A stretch of 64,000 bases of DNA from Pseudomonadota bacterium (GCA_039818985.1 JBCBSU010000001.1:1700367-1764366), one strand, 5' to 3'; counted from the stretch's first letter, positions 17,496 through 27,252 are shown. Numbers and translations are program-made. The notes: generated by a model not told the origin, from the letters alone.

Positions 17496-18752
17496 ATGTC
17501 TGAGGTCTCACGACCTGCGGCATCCAGCGTGTCTGCGATCAAGCCGCGATCCATAATAACGGTTCTTGCCCTTATCATCTTCATCGACATGATGGGGATA
17601 GGACTTATCATCCCTGTGATGCCCGAATTGCTGGTCTCACTCACCGGCCTCTCCGTCGCGCAATCGGCAGAGATTGGCGGCCAGCTCCTCTTTGCCTATG
17701 CACTGATGCAGTTTCTCTTTGCACCGGTGATCGGCGGTCTGAGTGACCGTTTCGGGCGCCGCCCGGTGCTGCTGATCACATTGACCCTGCTGGGCCTCGA
17801 CTATGCCATCATGGCCTGGGCACCGACACTGGCATGGCTGTTCCTGGGTCGTATTCTCTCTGGCATCATGGGCGCCAGCTGGGCCGCGGCCAATAGCTGC
17901 ATCGCCGACATTATCGACCGCAAGGAGCGCGGAAAATATTTCGGCATATTGGGTGGTGCAGGCGCACTGGGTTTTGTTGTCGGTCCGGCCATTGGTGGCA
18001 TTGTCGGTGAATATGGCACCCGGCTTCCCTTCATCGTTGCCGCGATATTGGCGCTCGCCGGTGCTGTTGCGGGCACCTTCATGCTGCACGAGACATTGAC
18101 GCCAGAGCGCCGCCGCCATTTCTCGGCCAGCCGTGCCAACCCCTTTGGCAGCATCATGCAGATGAGCCGTACACCGCTTGTGCTCGGCTTTCTGAGCGTC
18201 ATTTTCCTGCTGCAGCTGGCTGCACAGGCACAACTGTCGATATGGTCCTATTACACCATCGAGAAATTTGCCTGGAGCAAGCTTGATATAGGTCTGAGTG
18301 TTGCCCTGTTTGGTATCTTGCTGGCCATTGTGCAAGGAGCGCTGACCGGCCGGGCAATCGCACGCTTCGGCGAAAAGAGGCTGCCCATAATCAGCATGAT
18401 GATCAGCGTCCCGGCCTATCTGATCTTCGCGTTTGCCTATGATGGCTGGATGATGATTGCCGGGGTCATCGTCGGCGCAGTCAGCGGCTTTGCCTTCCCG
18501 GCCATGCAGCAGATGATGACCGATCGCATCGACGATGATGCACAAGGAGAATTGCAGGGTGCGATTGCCAGCACAATCAGCCTCACCTCGATCATCGGTC
18601 CGGTGATGATGACAAGCGCATTCGCGGCCTATGCCGATAGCAACGGTCTGTATTTTCCGGGCGCGCCCTTCATCCTGTCGACGCTGCTCGGCATCGGTGC
18701 GATCAGCATCTATCTGGCGACCGTCAGACGCTATTACAGCCCCAAACCCTAA
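17496..18752 (+). CDS. MFS drug/metabolite exporter, TetA-like
   Basis: A protein of about 418 residues with 12 predicted membrane helices. Helix 1 reads ITVLALIIFIDMMGIGLIIPVMPELL, strikingly like TetA/TCR transporters (D-x-x-G-x-G-x-I-x-P-V-x-P). Loop 2-3 motif A is GGLSDRFGRRPVLL, and motif C-like GPAIGGIVGE follows. I start at 17496 (MSEVSRP) because a GGAA lies 8 bases upstream; frames open up to 17391 would give a poorly supported extension. It converges with and overlaps the GDPD gene stop by 4 bases. Proton-driven export of a small molecule is expected; the drug is unknown. Confidence 0.88.
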   Translation: MSEVSRPAASSVSAIKPRSIITVLALIIFIDMMGIGLIIPVMPELLVSLTGLSVAQSAEIGGQLLFAYALMQFLFAPVIGGLSDRFGRRPVLLITLTLLGLDYAIMAWAPTLAWLFLGRILSGIMGASWAAANSCIADIIDRKERGKYFGILGGAGALGFVVGPAIGGIVGEYGTRLPFIVAAILALAGAVAGTFMLHETLTPERRRHFSASRANPFGSIMQMSRTPLVLGFLSVIFLLQLAAQAQLSIWSYYTIEKFAWSKLDIGLSVALFGILLAIVQGALTGRAIARFGEKRLPIISMMISVPAYLIFAFAYDGWMMIAGVIVGAVSGFAFPAMQQMMTDRIDDDAQGELQGAIASTISLTSIIGPVMMTSAFAAYADSNGLYFPGAPFILSTLLGIGAISIYLATVRRYYSPKP

Positions 18753-19852
18753 TCGTCCTGACCATTGCGTGCGGCCACTGCTTCGGTGACATTGTCACTG
18801 AACAGGCCGTCTATCCCGGTATCCAGATAGGCGCGAATCTCACCAGATACATCACCAATGGCACCCGGTTTGTCGCCCTGTTTATACTCTTGTGGCAGGA
18901 AGAAATTTTCACGTCTGATTGTCCAGATATGGATCTTCATGCCAGCGGCATGCACTGCTTCGACCAGTCCGGTCGGCTGGCCCAAAGCGCCCTGGTCATC
19001 GCGCGGAATGACCCAACTCTTGGCCGGGCCGATAGCATCGGCATATTCGGCAATCGCCGCCAGCCCTTTGGGCGTCATCATTTGGCTATAGGGCATGTCA
19101 GGACGGTCAGGAGGAAATGTGCCTTCGCCTGAAATCAGCTGCACCAGCGGCAAGTCGGTCATGCGGCTGAGCTTCTGCAAATTGCCGACCTCGAAGCTCT
19201 GGATGAATATCGGCGCGTCTGCCCCGCGATAGCCGGCACGATGCAATTGCTGCACCAGCTTTTCTTCGAATGGCAGACCGATAGAAGCGAAATGGCTGGG
19301 ATGCTTTGTCTCGGGATAAATACCGATAGTGCGCCCGGTCTCTGCCTCCTTGGCTCGCACCAGCGCGATGATCTCGGCCAGGGTCGGGATCTGGTAAAGC
19401 CCGTTGAACCGGCTATTGGCCAGGCGCAGTAGCTCCAGCCGTTCGCGGGTTCGCAGGGTGCGCAATTCAGCCAGGGTAAAGTCCTCGGTGAACCAGCCGG
19501 TGATCTGCTGACCGTCAATGGTCTTCGTGGTGCGCCGACCGGCAAATTCGGGATGATTGGCGACATCGGTGGTGTCGGAGATATCATTTTCGTGCCGCGC
19601 CACCAGCACGCCGTCACTGGTCAGCACCAGATCGGGTTCGATATAGTCCGCGCCCTGATCGATCGCCCGCTCATAGCTCGCCAGCGTATGCTCGGGTCGT
19701 TCACCGCTGGAACCGCGATGCGCAATGATGATGACATTGTCGGCCTTGGGCATGGCGATGCTCTCCCTTGCGCTGGCGGAAAGACCAGGGCCGCCGTGAA
19801 ACAGTACCAATGCCAGTAACAGGACGGACAGGGAAAAGCGTTTCATGACCAT
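18749..19852 (-). CDS. Glycerophosphodiester phosphodiesterase (GlpQ-type)
   Basis: A 367-residue exported protein with an N-terminal signal (SLSVLLLALVLFHGGPGLSASA). The GDPD catalytic core IIAHRGSSGERPEHTLASYERAIDQGADYIEPDLVLTSDGVLVARHEN shows His, Glu and Asp of the metal site. The second catalytic His is in the ARHEND segment. The family hydrolyses glycerophosphodiesters to glycerol-3-phosphate and an alcohol in the periplasm. It lies 42 bases downstream of the Na+ symporter gene on the same strand, so they may share a transcript. GlpQ versus other periplasmic GDPD is not resolved. Confidence 0.93.
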   Translation of the reverse strand: MVMKRFSLSVLLLALVLFHGGPGLSASARESIAMPKADNVIIIAHRGSSGERPEHTLASYERAIDQGADYIEPDLVLTSDGVLVARHENDISDTTDVANHPEFAGRRTTKTIDGQQITGWFTEDFTLAELRTLRTRERLELLRLANSRFNGLYQIPTLAEIIALVRAKEAETGRTIGIYPETKHPSHFASIGLPFEEKLVQQLHRAGYRGADAPIFIQSFEVGNLQKLSRMTDLPLVQLISGEGTFPPDRPDMPYSQMMTPKGLAAIAEYADAIGPAKSWVIPRDDQGALGQPTGLVEAVHAAGMKIHIWTIRRENFFLPQEYKQGDKPGAIGDVSGEIRAYLDTGIDGLFSDNVTEAVAARNGQDD

Positions 19853-19894
19853 AGTCCGCCTGCTGGATATTTGCGACTCTGAGGAGCAACTATT

Positions 19895-21364
19895 CTATGC
19901 CGCTAATATGCCGGGGAACAGCCCAAAAAACAGGATCGCGGCAATAACCAGCGGGCATAGCCAGGCGATCAGGAAACGCCACAGCGCCTGAGCGATACCG
20001 CTCAGGCCATTTTGTGAATTGATGGTGTGTTTATCGGCGATCCAGCCGACGAACAGCGCCACCAACAGTGCCGATACCGGCAGCATGATCTTGCCGGTCA
20101 CGGTATCGAGAAGACCGAACAATGTCTGCCCTTCAAATATGCCAAAGGACAGTGGCTGGAAATCGGTCAGATCATTGAACGAGAAGCTGGCCACCGCACC
20201 GATGGCAAAGGCGATCAACCCAAGCACTACCGCAGTCATGCTGCGGCTGACATTGAACTGACGCGAGGCCCAGCTTACCGACGCTTCGAGCAGAGCTACA
20301 GAGCTGGTCAGCGCAGCGAAAAATACCATGATGAAGAACAGCAGCCCGATTATCGAACCACCGGGCATGGTCTGGAACGACACCGGCAAGGTACCGAACA
20401 TCAGCCCCAGCCCTTGCGGCACCGGCTGTTCTCCGGCCAGGACCTGTGCCAGCAATTCGGGTGTCATCGCGGCAAAGACAATCGGGAAAATTGCCAGCCC
20501 GGCGATAATCGCCACCGAGGTATCGGCAGCGCCGATCATGCCCGATGTCCTGGCAAGATCGGTTTCGGGCGTCGCATAGGCACCATAGGTGATCATCAGC
20601 GCCGAGCCCAGCGACAAGGAGAACAGCGCCTGCCCCAGCGCCGAGAGCATGACATTGGGGTCAAGCAGCCGCGCTGGCTCAAAAGCGAAGAGAAAGTTCA
20701 GTGTCTCGCTAAAGGCTCCGGTGAAGATGCTGTAGATGGTGATCGCCAGAAACAGGACGAAGAAGGTGGGCATCAGCCAGATCGCCACCTTTTCGATGCC
20801 GCCCGAAACGCCTCGCGCCACCACGAAAATGGTGATCGCCATGAACAGGGCGTGCATCGCGATCATCATCTGAGCATTTCCGTGCAGCACATCGAGCATG
20901 CCACCAACCACAGCGATATCCTGACCGGCAAATGCGCCCTGCGCCACAGTGCCGCCCGTCACAGCGCCGGCGGCATCCTGTAGAAATACACCGGTGAAAT
21001 AGACGACCCAGCCGCCAATGACCGAATAATAGGTGAGGATGAGATAGGCACCGAGCATGCCGACAAAAGCGGCCAGCGACCACCATGGCGATTTGCCCGA
21101 TTCCCGCGCCAGCTTCTTGACGCTCTCCACTGCAGAGGATTTGCCGTGACGACCGATCAGTGTCTCCGCCAGCAGCACCGGCAAGCCAATCATCACAACG
21201 CAGAAGATATAGAAAATAACAAAGGCGCCACCGCCATTGCTGCCCGCCTCGGCAGGAAAGCGCACCAGATTGCCCAGACCGACAGCAGAGCCGACAGCCG
21301 CCATCACAAAGGCAAAGCGCGATGACCAGTTTTCCGTTTGTGCAACGCCAGCTGCGCCCGCCAT
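19895..21364 (-). CDS. Na+-dependent symporter, NSS (LeuT) family
   Basis: A 489-residue inner-membrane transporter with about 11-12 helices. Helix 1 contains the NSS signature MAAVGSAVGLGNLVRFPAEAGSNGGGAF, equivalent to the sodium- and substrate-binding unwound helix of LeuT. Helix 6 is within LSLGSALMITYGAYA. It would co-transport an amino acid or related amine with Na+. The substrate cannot be read from sequence. It is followed by the GDPD gene on the same strand. Confidence 0.94.
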   Translation of the reverse strand: MAGAAGVAQTENWSSRFAFVMAAVGSAVGLGNLVRFPAEAGSNGGGAFVIFYIFCVVMIGLPVLLAETLIGRHGKSSAVESVKKLARESGKSPWWSLAAFVGMLGAYLILTYYSVIGGWVVYFTGVFLQDAAGAVTGGTVAQGAFAGQDIAVVGGMLDVLHGNAQMMIAMHALFMAITIFVVARGVSGGIEKVAIWLMPTFFVLFLAITIYSIFTGAFSETLNFLFAFEPARLLDPNVMLSALGQALFSLSLGSALMITYGAYATPETDLARTSGMIGAADTSVAIIAGLAIFPIVFAAMTPELLAQVLAGEQPVPQGLGLMFGTLPVSFQTMPGGSIIGLLFFIMVFFAALTSSVALLEASVSWASRQFNVSRSMTAVVLGLIAFAIGAVASFSFNDLTDFQPLSFGIFEGQTLFGLLDTVTGKIMLPVSALLVALFVGWIADKHTINSQNGLSGIAQALWRFLIAWLCPLVIAAILFFGLFPGILAA

Positions 21365-21482
21365 GCGCCTCTCCCCATATCTCTGACGAATTTTTGCTGC
21401 TTAAAGCCGAAATCGCGGCGCAGGCCAAGCGGCTTTATGACATTTTTGTTTAGTGCCGATGATCCCGGCGCCGGCTCGCTGG

Positions 21483-21767
21483 TTAACCGCTGACCTCAAC
21501 CCCGCGCCAGAATGCAACCCGGTCGCGTATCTCTACGGCTGCATCTTTGGGTTCCGGATAATACCAGGCGGCATCGGGATTCTCGGTGCCGTCGACTACC
21601 AGCGTATAATAGGATGCAGTGCCCTTCCACGGGCAGACACTGGTAGTGGTGCTGTTCTTGAGATAGGCATCATTCACCGCCGAACGCGGGAAATAGGCGT
21701 TGTTTTCGATCGTCACGATATCATCGCTTTCGGCAATCACCACGCCATTCCATAATGCTTTCGCCAT
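21483..21767 (-). CDS. DUF427 family protein
   Basis: A 94-residue protein with the whole of a DUF427 domain: KALWNGVVIAESDD, N-A-Y-F-P-R-S-A, then TSVCPWKGTASYYTLVVDG and AAWYYPEPKDAAVEIRDRVAFW. The Cys-Pro-Trp-Lys-Gly motif is the family signature. I chose the ATG at 21767, which follows GGAGAG; the in-frame upstream codons overlap the gene before it. It is the third gene of a run with the oxygenase-like and ArsC-like genes. No function is known for the family. Confidence 0.9.
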   Translation of the reverse strand: MAKALWNGVVIAESDDIVTIENNAYFPRSAVNDAYLKNSTTTSVCPWKGTASYYTLVVDGTENPDAAWYYPEPKDAAVEIRDRVAFWRGVEVSG

Positions 21768-21786
21768 TTGTCTCTCCTGTCGCTGC

Positions 21787-22443
21787 TTATTTACCGCCGG
21801 GAGGCCGGGCATCGATATTCATCGCCAGCGATATCCGTTCGCGCTGACCATGATAGGGCCGTACCCAGTGACGCAGCCAGGCCGGAAACAATATCATGTC
21901 GCCGCTATTCGGCCGCAGCCGCAATTCACCCTGTTGCGGTTGGCCATCGCTACCGAGCACGCGCAGGCTGTTCATCCGCATATGGGTCATCGGGAAACGC
22001 GGATCTTCGAGAACCAGTTCACCGCCAATATCGTCGCCGGCATTACCCTGATCAACGTAGAAAACAGCGGCCCATAATTCTCCGGGATGAACATGCGCTG
22101 TGTTGAGGCCACCGGCAGGCAGCACATTGGCCCACATGTAGATTTTCCAGTCCAGGGCAGCCGGATCGCCCTGGTCCAGCCCGGTGATCCGCTTCGCCAG
22201 CGCGAGCGCCTTGTCGGCAACGAAGTTCGCTGCCTCGCCCCCCCAGTCGAGCATCCTGGTATCGGAATGCCAGCCGCCGACATTGGAGCGGGGCATATTC
22301 TCACCACCGGCCCGGCGCTCAGCGATGCTGGCCTTGAGCGCCGTGCACAGCGCATCGCAATCCTTGAAGCTGGAATAGATAATCGACGTTTCAAATGCTC
22401 CGGCATGTTCTGCCCTGATGCGAATGTCGTCGAAGCCGCTCAC
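21787..22443 (-). CDS. Putative 2OG-Fe(II) oxygenase (TIGR02466-like)
   Basis: A 218-residue protein resembling the TIGR02466 group of the 2-oxoglutarate/Fe(II) oxygenase superfamily. Recognisable parts are ANVLPAGGLNTAHVHPGELWAAVFYV, the strand with the first candidate metal ligands, LRLRPNSGDMILFPAWLRHWVRPYHGQRERISLAMN with a late His and the Arg-x-Ser that would bind 2-oxoglutarate, and a G-G-E-L-V-L-E-D-P-R segment. Its start overlaps the upstream ArsC-like stop by 4 bases (ATGA), and DUF427 follows 19 bases later. Substrate unknown. Confidence 0.8.
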   Translation of the reverse strand: MSGFDDIRIRAEHAGAFETSIIYSSFKDCDALCTALKASIAERRAGGENMPRSNVGGWHSDTRMLDWGGEAANFVADKALALAKRITGLDQGDPAALDWKIYMWANVLPAGGLNTAHVHPGELWAAVFYVDQGNAGDDIGGELVLEDPRFPMTHMRMNSLRVLGSDGQPQQGELRLRPNSGDMILFPAWLRHWVRPYHGQRERISLAMNIDARPPGGK

Positions 22444-22790
22444 AGCAGAGCTGCCTCATAATCGGTGCTCTTGAAGCCAACCATGACGCCGCCATCCCAA
22501 GCCAGCACCGGGCGCTTGATCATCGACGGGTTCTCAACCATCAGCGCCAGGGCAATATTCTCATTGATATTTTCCTTCGCGACATCCGGCAGGTTCTTGA
22601 ACGTCGTGCCACGACGGTTGAGCAATGGCTCCCAGTCACCCAGTTCCAGCGCCCAGTCAGTCAGCATGTCGGTTGTGACACCGGATTTCTTGTAATCGTG
22701 AAACACATAGTTGACGTCATTGCGCTCAAGCCATTTGCGCGCCTTTTTGATCGTATCGCAATTGGCGATGCCATAAAGTGTCGGTGTCAT
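22440..22790 (-). CDS. ArsC/Spx-family thioredoxin-fold protein
   Basis: A 116-residue protein starting MTPTLYGIANCDTIKKARKWLERNDVNYVFHDYKKSGV. The single Cys in N-C-D-T-I-K-K-A-R and the K-R-P-V segment near residue 90 are features of the ArsC/Spx (YffB-like) family. It has one active-site Cys and lacks a C-x-x-C, so it is not a classic Spx redox switch. It may be a glutathione-dependent reductase, but the substrate is not known. It heads the three-gene run with the oxygenase-like and DUF427 genes. I chose the ATG at 22790 over an upstream in-frame start because of the family N-terminus. Confidence 0.9.
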   Translation of the reverse strand: MTPTLYGIANCDTIKKARKWLERNDVNYVFHDYKKSGVTTDMLTDWALELGDWEPLLNRRGTTFKNLPDVAKENINENIALALMVENPSMIKRPVLAWDGGVMVGFKSTDYEAALL

Positions 22791-22918
22791 ATGCGAATCC
22801 CTGTCTATCCTGTTCGGCTGTGCTGATTTGGCGCACCGCATAGCAGAGGAAAAGGCTGGTGACAGGCGTTTTTCGCATTGCACCCGCAACACACGCAAAA
22901 TGTTCCCATTGTCGGGCC

Positions 22919-24139
22919 TCAGTCGGTCATGGCACCGTCATCGTCATAGTGAATATGTACCGCCTTGGCGGCATTCACGGCCAGTATACGGGCAGCCCGG
23001 GTATCACCCGAATCCGCCAGCCGCGCCAGCGCGACGCCCATGCGGCGCGAGGGCCGTGTCACCGGTTTGCCGAAGAGCCGGATATCGACATGTGCATCCG
23101 GCGCATCGTCCGGTAATGACAGTGCCTGTTCCAGCCCGGTGAAATGGAAATCCTCGGCATCGCGATCCGCCAATATCACTGCGCTGGCAGCCGCTCCCTT
23201 AACCACGATGGGTGGGATTGGCAGGCCGAGAATGGCGCGCCCATGCAGGTCGAATTCGTTGAGGCTCTGCGACACCAGGGTCACCATGCCAGTGTCATGC
23301 GGTCGCGGTGACAGCTCGGAGAAGATCACTCTGTCACCTTTCACGAAGAACTCGACGCCGAACAGGCCCCATCCCGCGCCTTCACCCGCCAGCGCACCGA
23401 CAATCTTCGCCGCCATAGCCTGCGCCTGTTCGAGTGCGGCGGGCGACATAGCGGCGGGCTGCCAGCTTTCGCGATAATCGCCGCGCTCCTGGCGATGGCC
23501 AATAGGTGGGCAGAAATGCACCCTGTCTCGCGCCGATATGGTGAGCAGGGTAATCTCATAGTCGAAATCAATGAACTGCTCGGCAATCACCCGCACCCGG
23601 TCACCACGCATCCCCTGCGCGGCATAGTCCCAGGCGGCATCGATACCGGTGAGGTCGCGCACCGTACTCTGGCCCTTGCCCGAGGAGGACATAACCGGCT
23701 TTACCACCAGAGGTGCACCGATCTCTGCCGCGATGGCGCGTAACTCCTCACGACTCTCGGCATAGGCATAGCGCGATGTCACCAGCCCCAGTTCACGCGC
23801 CGCCAGATCGCGAATGGCATCGCGGTTCATGGTCAGCTGCGCCGCGCGCGCCGAGGGGACGACGTTGAAGCCATCGGCTTCGACTTCGGCCAGTATCTCG
23901 GTGCGGATCGCCTCGATCTCGGGCACGATGAAATCGGGCCGGTGCTTTTCGATGGTCGCGCGCAGTCGATCACCATCAAGCATCGAGAACACCTCATGCG
24001 CATCGGCCACCTGCATCGCCGGCGCGGCGGCATAGCTGTCACAGGCAATGACATGGCACCCCAGTCGCTTGGCCGAGATGACGAATTCACGGCCCAGTTC
24101 ACCCGAACCGAGGAGCAGGATTCTGGCAGTCGGAGTCAT
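22919..24139 (-). CDS. purT: Formate-dependent phosphoribosylglycinamide formyltransferase 2
   Basis: A protein of about 406 residues of the ATP-grasp family. The N-terminus [27 protein letters not shown] is the PurT Rossmann-like opening. [10 protein letters not shown] gives the ATP-grasp glycine-rich loop, and the C-terminal half has [25 protein letters not shown] with the metal-binding acidic residues and N-E-F-D-L-H-x-R. PurT makes formyl-GAR from GAR, formate and ATP in purine synthesis, bypassing folate. I chose 24139 rather than the open frame from 24208, which runs into the neighbouring alcohol dehydrogenase gene. A formyltransferase gene lies 1.1 kb away, but there is no sign of a shared operon. 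Confidence 0.96.
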   Translation of the reverse strand: MTPTARILLLGSGELGREFVISAKRLGCHVIACDSYAAAPAMQVADAHEVFSMLDGDRLRATIEKHRPDFIVPEIEAIRTEILAEVEADGFNVVPSARAAQLTMNRDAIRDLAARELGLVTSRYAYAESREELRAIAAEIGAPLVVKPVMSSSGKGQSTVRDLTGIDAAWDYAAQGMRGDRVRVIAEQFIDFDYEITLLTISARDRVHFCPPIGHRQERGDYRESWQPAAMSPAALEQAQAMAAKIVGALAGEGAGWGLFGVEFFVKGDRVIFSELSPRPHDTGMVTLVSQSLNEFDLHGRAILGLPIPPIVVKGAAASAVILADRDAEDFHFTGLEQALSLPDDAPDAHVDIRLFGKPVTRPSRRMGVALARLADSGDTRAARILAVNAAKAVHIHYDDDGAMTD

Positions 24140-24149
24140 TTTGCGCGCC

Positions 24150-25157
24150 TCAGATATCGACGGCGATTTTGCCGAAATGCGTGCCCGATTCCTGATGACG
24201 AAAGGCATCGGCCAGATCTGCCAGCGGGAAGTGTTTGTCGATCACCGGGCGGATGCCATTGGCATCGATCGCGGCGATCATGTCGAGCTGGTGCTGGCGC
24301 GACCCTACGGTGAGCCCCTGCAGGCGAATGTTCTTGGCCATCAGAAGCGCCGTCTGCACTGGCCCGGCAAAGCCGGTAAGCACGCCGATAAGCGCGATAT
24401 GCCCGCCAATGCGGGTCGCCATAATCGACTGGTCGAGCGTTCCCGGCCCACCAATCTCGACGACGCAATCGACACCGCTACCCGCAGTGAGCTCGATCAC
24501 CTTCGCGCCCCAGGCCTCGGTGTCGCGATAGTTGATGAGATGGTCGGCGCCCAGTTCGCCGAGCCGCTCCAGCTTGGCATCGGACGAGGAGGTGGCGATC
24601 ACCTCGGCCCCCGCCATCTTGGCGAATTGCAGCGCGAAAACCGAGACTCCGCCCGATCCCTGCACAAGCACCTTGTCGCCCGGCTTGATGGCATTGTCGA
24701 CAAACAATGCCCGCCAGGCGGTCAAGCCGGCACAGGTCAGCGTCGCCGCTTCAGCTGCGCTATACCCCGCCGGGACATGGGTAAAGGCGGTGGTCGGGGC
24801 GGTCACCAGTTCGCAAGCATAGCCGTCAATGCCGTCACCCGGCACGCGCTGAAAGCCATTGGTCGGCGGTATGCCGTCGAGCCAGTCAGGGAAGAAGGTG
24901 GAGACAACGGCCTCGCCCACGGCATAGTCGGTCACGCCTTCGCCAATGGCGGTAACTTCACCGGCGCCATCAGACATCGGGATGCGCTTGTCGGCTGTCG
25001 GCAACATGCCTTTGACAACGGCATAGTCATGGTAATTCAGACTGCTGGCGCGCAACCTGACGGTGATTTCTCCCAGTCCCGGAGGCGCTGGTTCAGGCAG
25101 GTCGGCCAGCCTGAGATTATCGAGCGAGGCCGGGGCATGCAGTCGCATGGCTTTCAT
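24150..25157 (-). CDS. Zinc-type alcohol dehydrogenase-like (MDR) protein
   Basis: A 335-residue medium-chain dehydrogenase/reductase: GroES-like N-terminus with [16 protein letters not shown] and [14 protein letters not shown], then the Rossmann fold [30 protein letters not shown], starting with the nucleotide-binding GSGGVS. There is no Cys-His pair at the catalytic zinc site (N-Y-H-D in place of C-x-x-D/H), so it resembles quinone oxidoreductase/zeta-crystallin-type enzymes rather than zinc alcohol dehydrogenases. The ATG at 25157 follows AAGGAC. The purT start lies 10 bases after its stop, so the two may be co-transcribed. Substrate unknown. Confidence 0.88.
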   Translation of the reverse strand: MKAMRLHAPASLDNLRLADLPEPAPPGLGEITVRLRASSLNYHDYAVVKGMLPTADKRIPMSDGAGEVTAIGEGVTDYAVGEAVVSTFFPDWLDGIPPTNGFQRVPGDGIDGYACELVTAPTTAFTHVPAGYSAAEAATLTCAGLTAWRALFVDNAIKPGDKVLVQGSGGVSVFALQFAKMAGAEVIATSSSDAKLERLGELGADHLINYRDTEAWGAKVIELTAGSGVDCVVEIGGPGTLDQSIMATRIGGHIALIGVLTGFAGPVQTALLMAKNIRLQGLTVGSRQHQLDMIAAIDANGIRPVIDKHFPLADLADAFRHQESGTHFGKIAVDI

Positions 25158-25256
25158 AAGGGGCTGTCCTTTCCGGAAACGTTTTGATTTCACCAGAAAG
25201 GATAGGAGATTGCGGTCGGCAAGTCATCCGCAATAGCATTCGGATATTCGGCAAAC

Positions 25257-26018
25257 TCAGCCTGTCTGCGCAGCCAACCGTTTATCCAGCACCGCTTTCA
25301 GATCGGGGTGCATGGTGAAATATTGCCGGCCATCGGCTTCCAGCTGCGGATGATGCGGCGGCAATTCACCGGTATCGGCAATCTGCTTCACCGTCTCGCC
25401 CAGGAAATCGAGCTGGGCCCGGTCCATTTTGGCACGCAGTGCAGCAATGGAATCACAATCAGAAACACCGACATTGCGGGTCGCGATAATATCGCCGGTA
25501 TCGATCCCCGGATCGAGCAGATGCACGGTACACCCTACCTCCCGCCCTTCGAGCACACTCCATTCGGCAACATTCATACCGCGATAGCGCGGTAACAGCC
25601 CCATATGCGCGTTGATCGTACCGAGCCGCGGTATCGCCAGCAGCGGAGCGCGCAATATCCCTGCGCCGGCATGGACAAACAGATCGGGTTCAAGCGCGCG
25701 CAACGCATCAAGGCTCTCCACTGACACCAGGTCGGCAACATTGGTGGTGGCAATCGCCTCGCACGCGGCATAGTCGCCGGCGGGCGGCAGATCGGGATAG
25801 GGGTCGGGTGCCCCGCCCTGCCCTCGGTTTGCCGGTGTCTTCGGTGCCAGCACGGGTATCCCCTGATCGGCCAGCCGCTTCTCGATCCGGCGGCGCAATT
25901 TCGGCGGGCGCCAGCCCTCGAAGACGAATCCGGTCGGAGTAACCCCATGCCGTTTCAAAGCCTCGGCAACGGTGCTGCCGCGCTTGGCGCGATCATGGCT
26001 AAGCAGGAATATCCGCAT
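25257..26018 (-). CDS. Formyltransferase-fold protein (Fmt/GART-like)
   Basis: A 253-residue formyltransferase-domain protein. The active-site block LGTINAHMGLLPRYRGMNVAEWSVLEGREVGCTVHLLDPGIDTGDII shows the Asn, His and Asp triad (N-A-H ... P-G-I-D-T-G-D) of folate-dependent formyltransferases. It lacks the C-terminal tRNA-binding domain of Fmt and is not PurN; such single-domain forms are often sugar or amine N-formyltransferases. It lies 7 bases downstream of the toroid protein gene on the same strand, so the two are probably translated from one mRNA. Substrate and donor are inferred from the family only. Confidence 0.85.
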   Translation of the reverse strand: MRIFLLSHDRAKRGSTVAEALKRHGVTPTGFVFEGWRPPKLRRRIEKRLADQGIPVLAPKTPANRGQGGAPDPYPDLPPAGDYAACEAIATTNVADLVSVESLDALRALEPDLFVHAGAGILRAPLLAIPRLGTINAHMGLLPRYRGMNVAEWSVLEGREVGCTVHLLDPGIDTGDIIATRNVGVSDCDSIAALRAKMDRAQLDFLGETVKQIADTGELPPHHPQLEADGRQYFTMHPDLKAVLDKRLAAQTG

Positions 26019-26025
26019 AACCCAC

Positions 26026-27252
26026 TCAGTCGCTTTCCAGAGCGGTCAGCACCCGCTCCTTGTGCAGCAGCGCATCGATAAAGAATTTCGCCGCCCAATT
26101 GGGCACCGCATGGAAAATATAGCCGCCCCAGACCGGGAAGGATCCGGCAATCCCGCCCTGCAGGCCGGGGTTGGGATTGTCCATCGGCTGCGCCTGCTTG
26201 ACCAGATCGATGGCGCGGCAGGCGGCGTTGACGAAGCGCAAGTCGCCGCGTTCATCATAGAGCCGCAGCCAGATCAGCGCCATTTGCGCGTTGCCGGTGA
26301 GGCACTGCGCGCGCTCGTCGATGCGCCAGCGGCTGTTGAACCGGCCGGGCAGGAATTTGAGCACTTCCATACGCTCCATGATCCGTTCCGCCGCATGCTG
26401 CGCCGCATCGATGGCGTCCTCGCGCCCGAGCAGCAGGCCGTTCAGCAATACCCCCCAGATTGTATAGGCAATGGTGTGGGTCACGGCGGTGCCCCTGTCA
26501 TGATCGGCACCGTAAAAGCCCGAGCGCGCGAAAAAGCCGGTCTCTACATCCTGCAGCGCCAACACCCAGTCGAGATGCTTTTCTGCCGCTTTTCGCGCCG
26601 CCTTGTCATCGAACATCACGCCATATTCGGCGAGCCAACAGGAAAGATGCGCCGCATAGGCCGAGGGCTGGTTGAGATAGAAATGCTGGCGAAACGCACC
26701 ATCATCATCCTGCACCGAAACCAGCCAGGCGGCAGCGCGATCCGCCGCCTGTCGCGCATCGACATCCTGCTTTTCAGCGGCCCAGATATTCAAGCCGTTC
26801 AATATCTGGGCGGTATTGAACGGAGACGGTTTGTCGGTATTTTCCGCCACCTCGCCACCGGGAAAGGCACCATTTTCCAGTTGTAGCCGCAGCAGGAAAT
26901 CCAGCGCCCGTGTGCCGCGCGCTTCCCATTCCGGCTCGTCCAGCCTCTCGGCCAGTGCAAGGCAGGTGGGAACCAAATAACCGGTGGTCTCCGGGTAAGA
27001 AGAGGTCCAGCCCTTATCCAGTTTGTAACGCCCCGAAAAGCCGCCATCATCCTGACTGTCCTGTGCCGCTTTCAGCCAGCCCGCCGCCGCGCGCAAATGG
27101 TCCTCATCGTGATAGCCCAGCGCCGCGTTGCGGCCATGATCGGCAATCTGTGCCAGATAGAATTGGCGATGCCCTGGCTGCGTCAGCCGTGCATGCAGCA
27201 TATTGCCGATGGCGCGCCGGGCATCGCGGGCAAGGCTGGTGACATTGCTCAT
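26026..27252 (-). CDS. Alpha/alpha-toroid protein (squalene cyclase/VpsJ-like)
   Basis: A protein of about 408 residues made of alpha-helical repeats like those in prenyltransferase/squalene-oxidase repeat and polysaccharide-biosynthesis VpsJ-type proteins. Visible repeats are QDSQDDGGFSGRYKLDKGWTSSYPETTGY, LQLENGAFPGG, VSVQDDDGAFRQHF, LALQDVETGFFARSGFY and a final GIAGSFPVWGGYIFHAVPNWAAKFFIDAL. It has no signal peptide or membrane helix. I took the start at 27252 (MSNVTSL); in-frame ATGs at 27300 and 27312 exist and none has a strong ribosome site. It is paired with the formyltransferase gene. Whether it cleaves, binds or cyclises something is unknown. Confidence 0.7.
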   Translation of the reverse strand: MSNVTSLARDARRAIGNMLHARLTQPGHRQFYLAQIADHGRNAALGYHDEDHLRAAAGWLKAAQDSQDDGGFSGRYKLDKGWTSSYPETTGYLVPTCLALAERLDEPEWEARGTRALDFLLRLQLENGAFPGGEVAENTDKPSPFNTAQILNGLNIWAAEKQDVDARQAADRAAAWLVSVQDDDGAFRQHFYLNQPSAYAAHLSCWLAEYGVMFDDKAARKAAEKHLDWVLALQDVETGFFARSGFYGADHDRGTAVTHTIAYTIWGVLLNGLLLGREDAIDAAQHAAERIMERMEVLKFLPGRFNSRWRIDERAQCLTGNAQMALIWLRLYDERGDLRFVNAACRAIDLVKQAQPMDNPNPGLQGGIAGSFPVWGGYIFHAVPNWAAKFFIDALLHKERVLTALESD

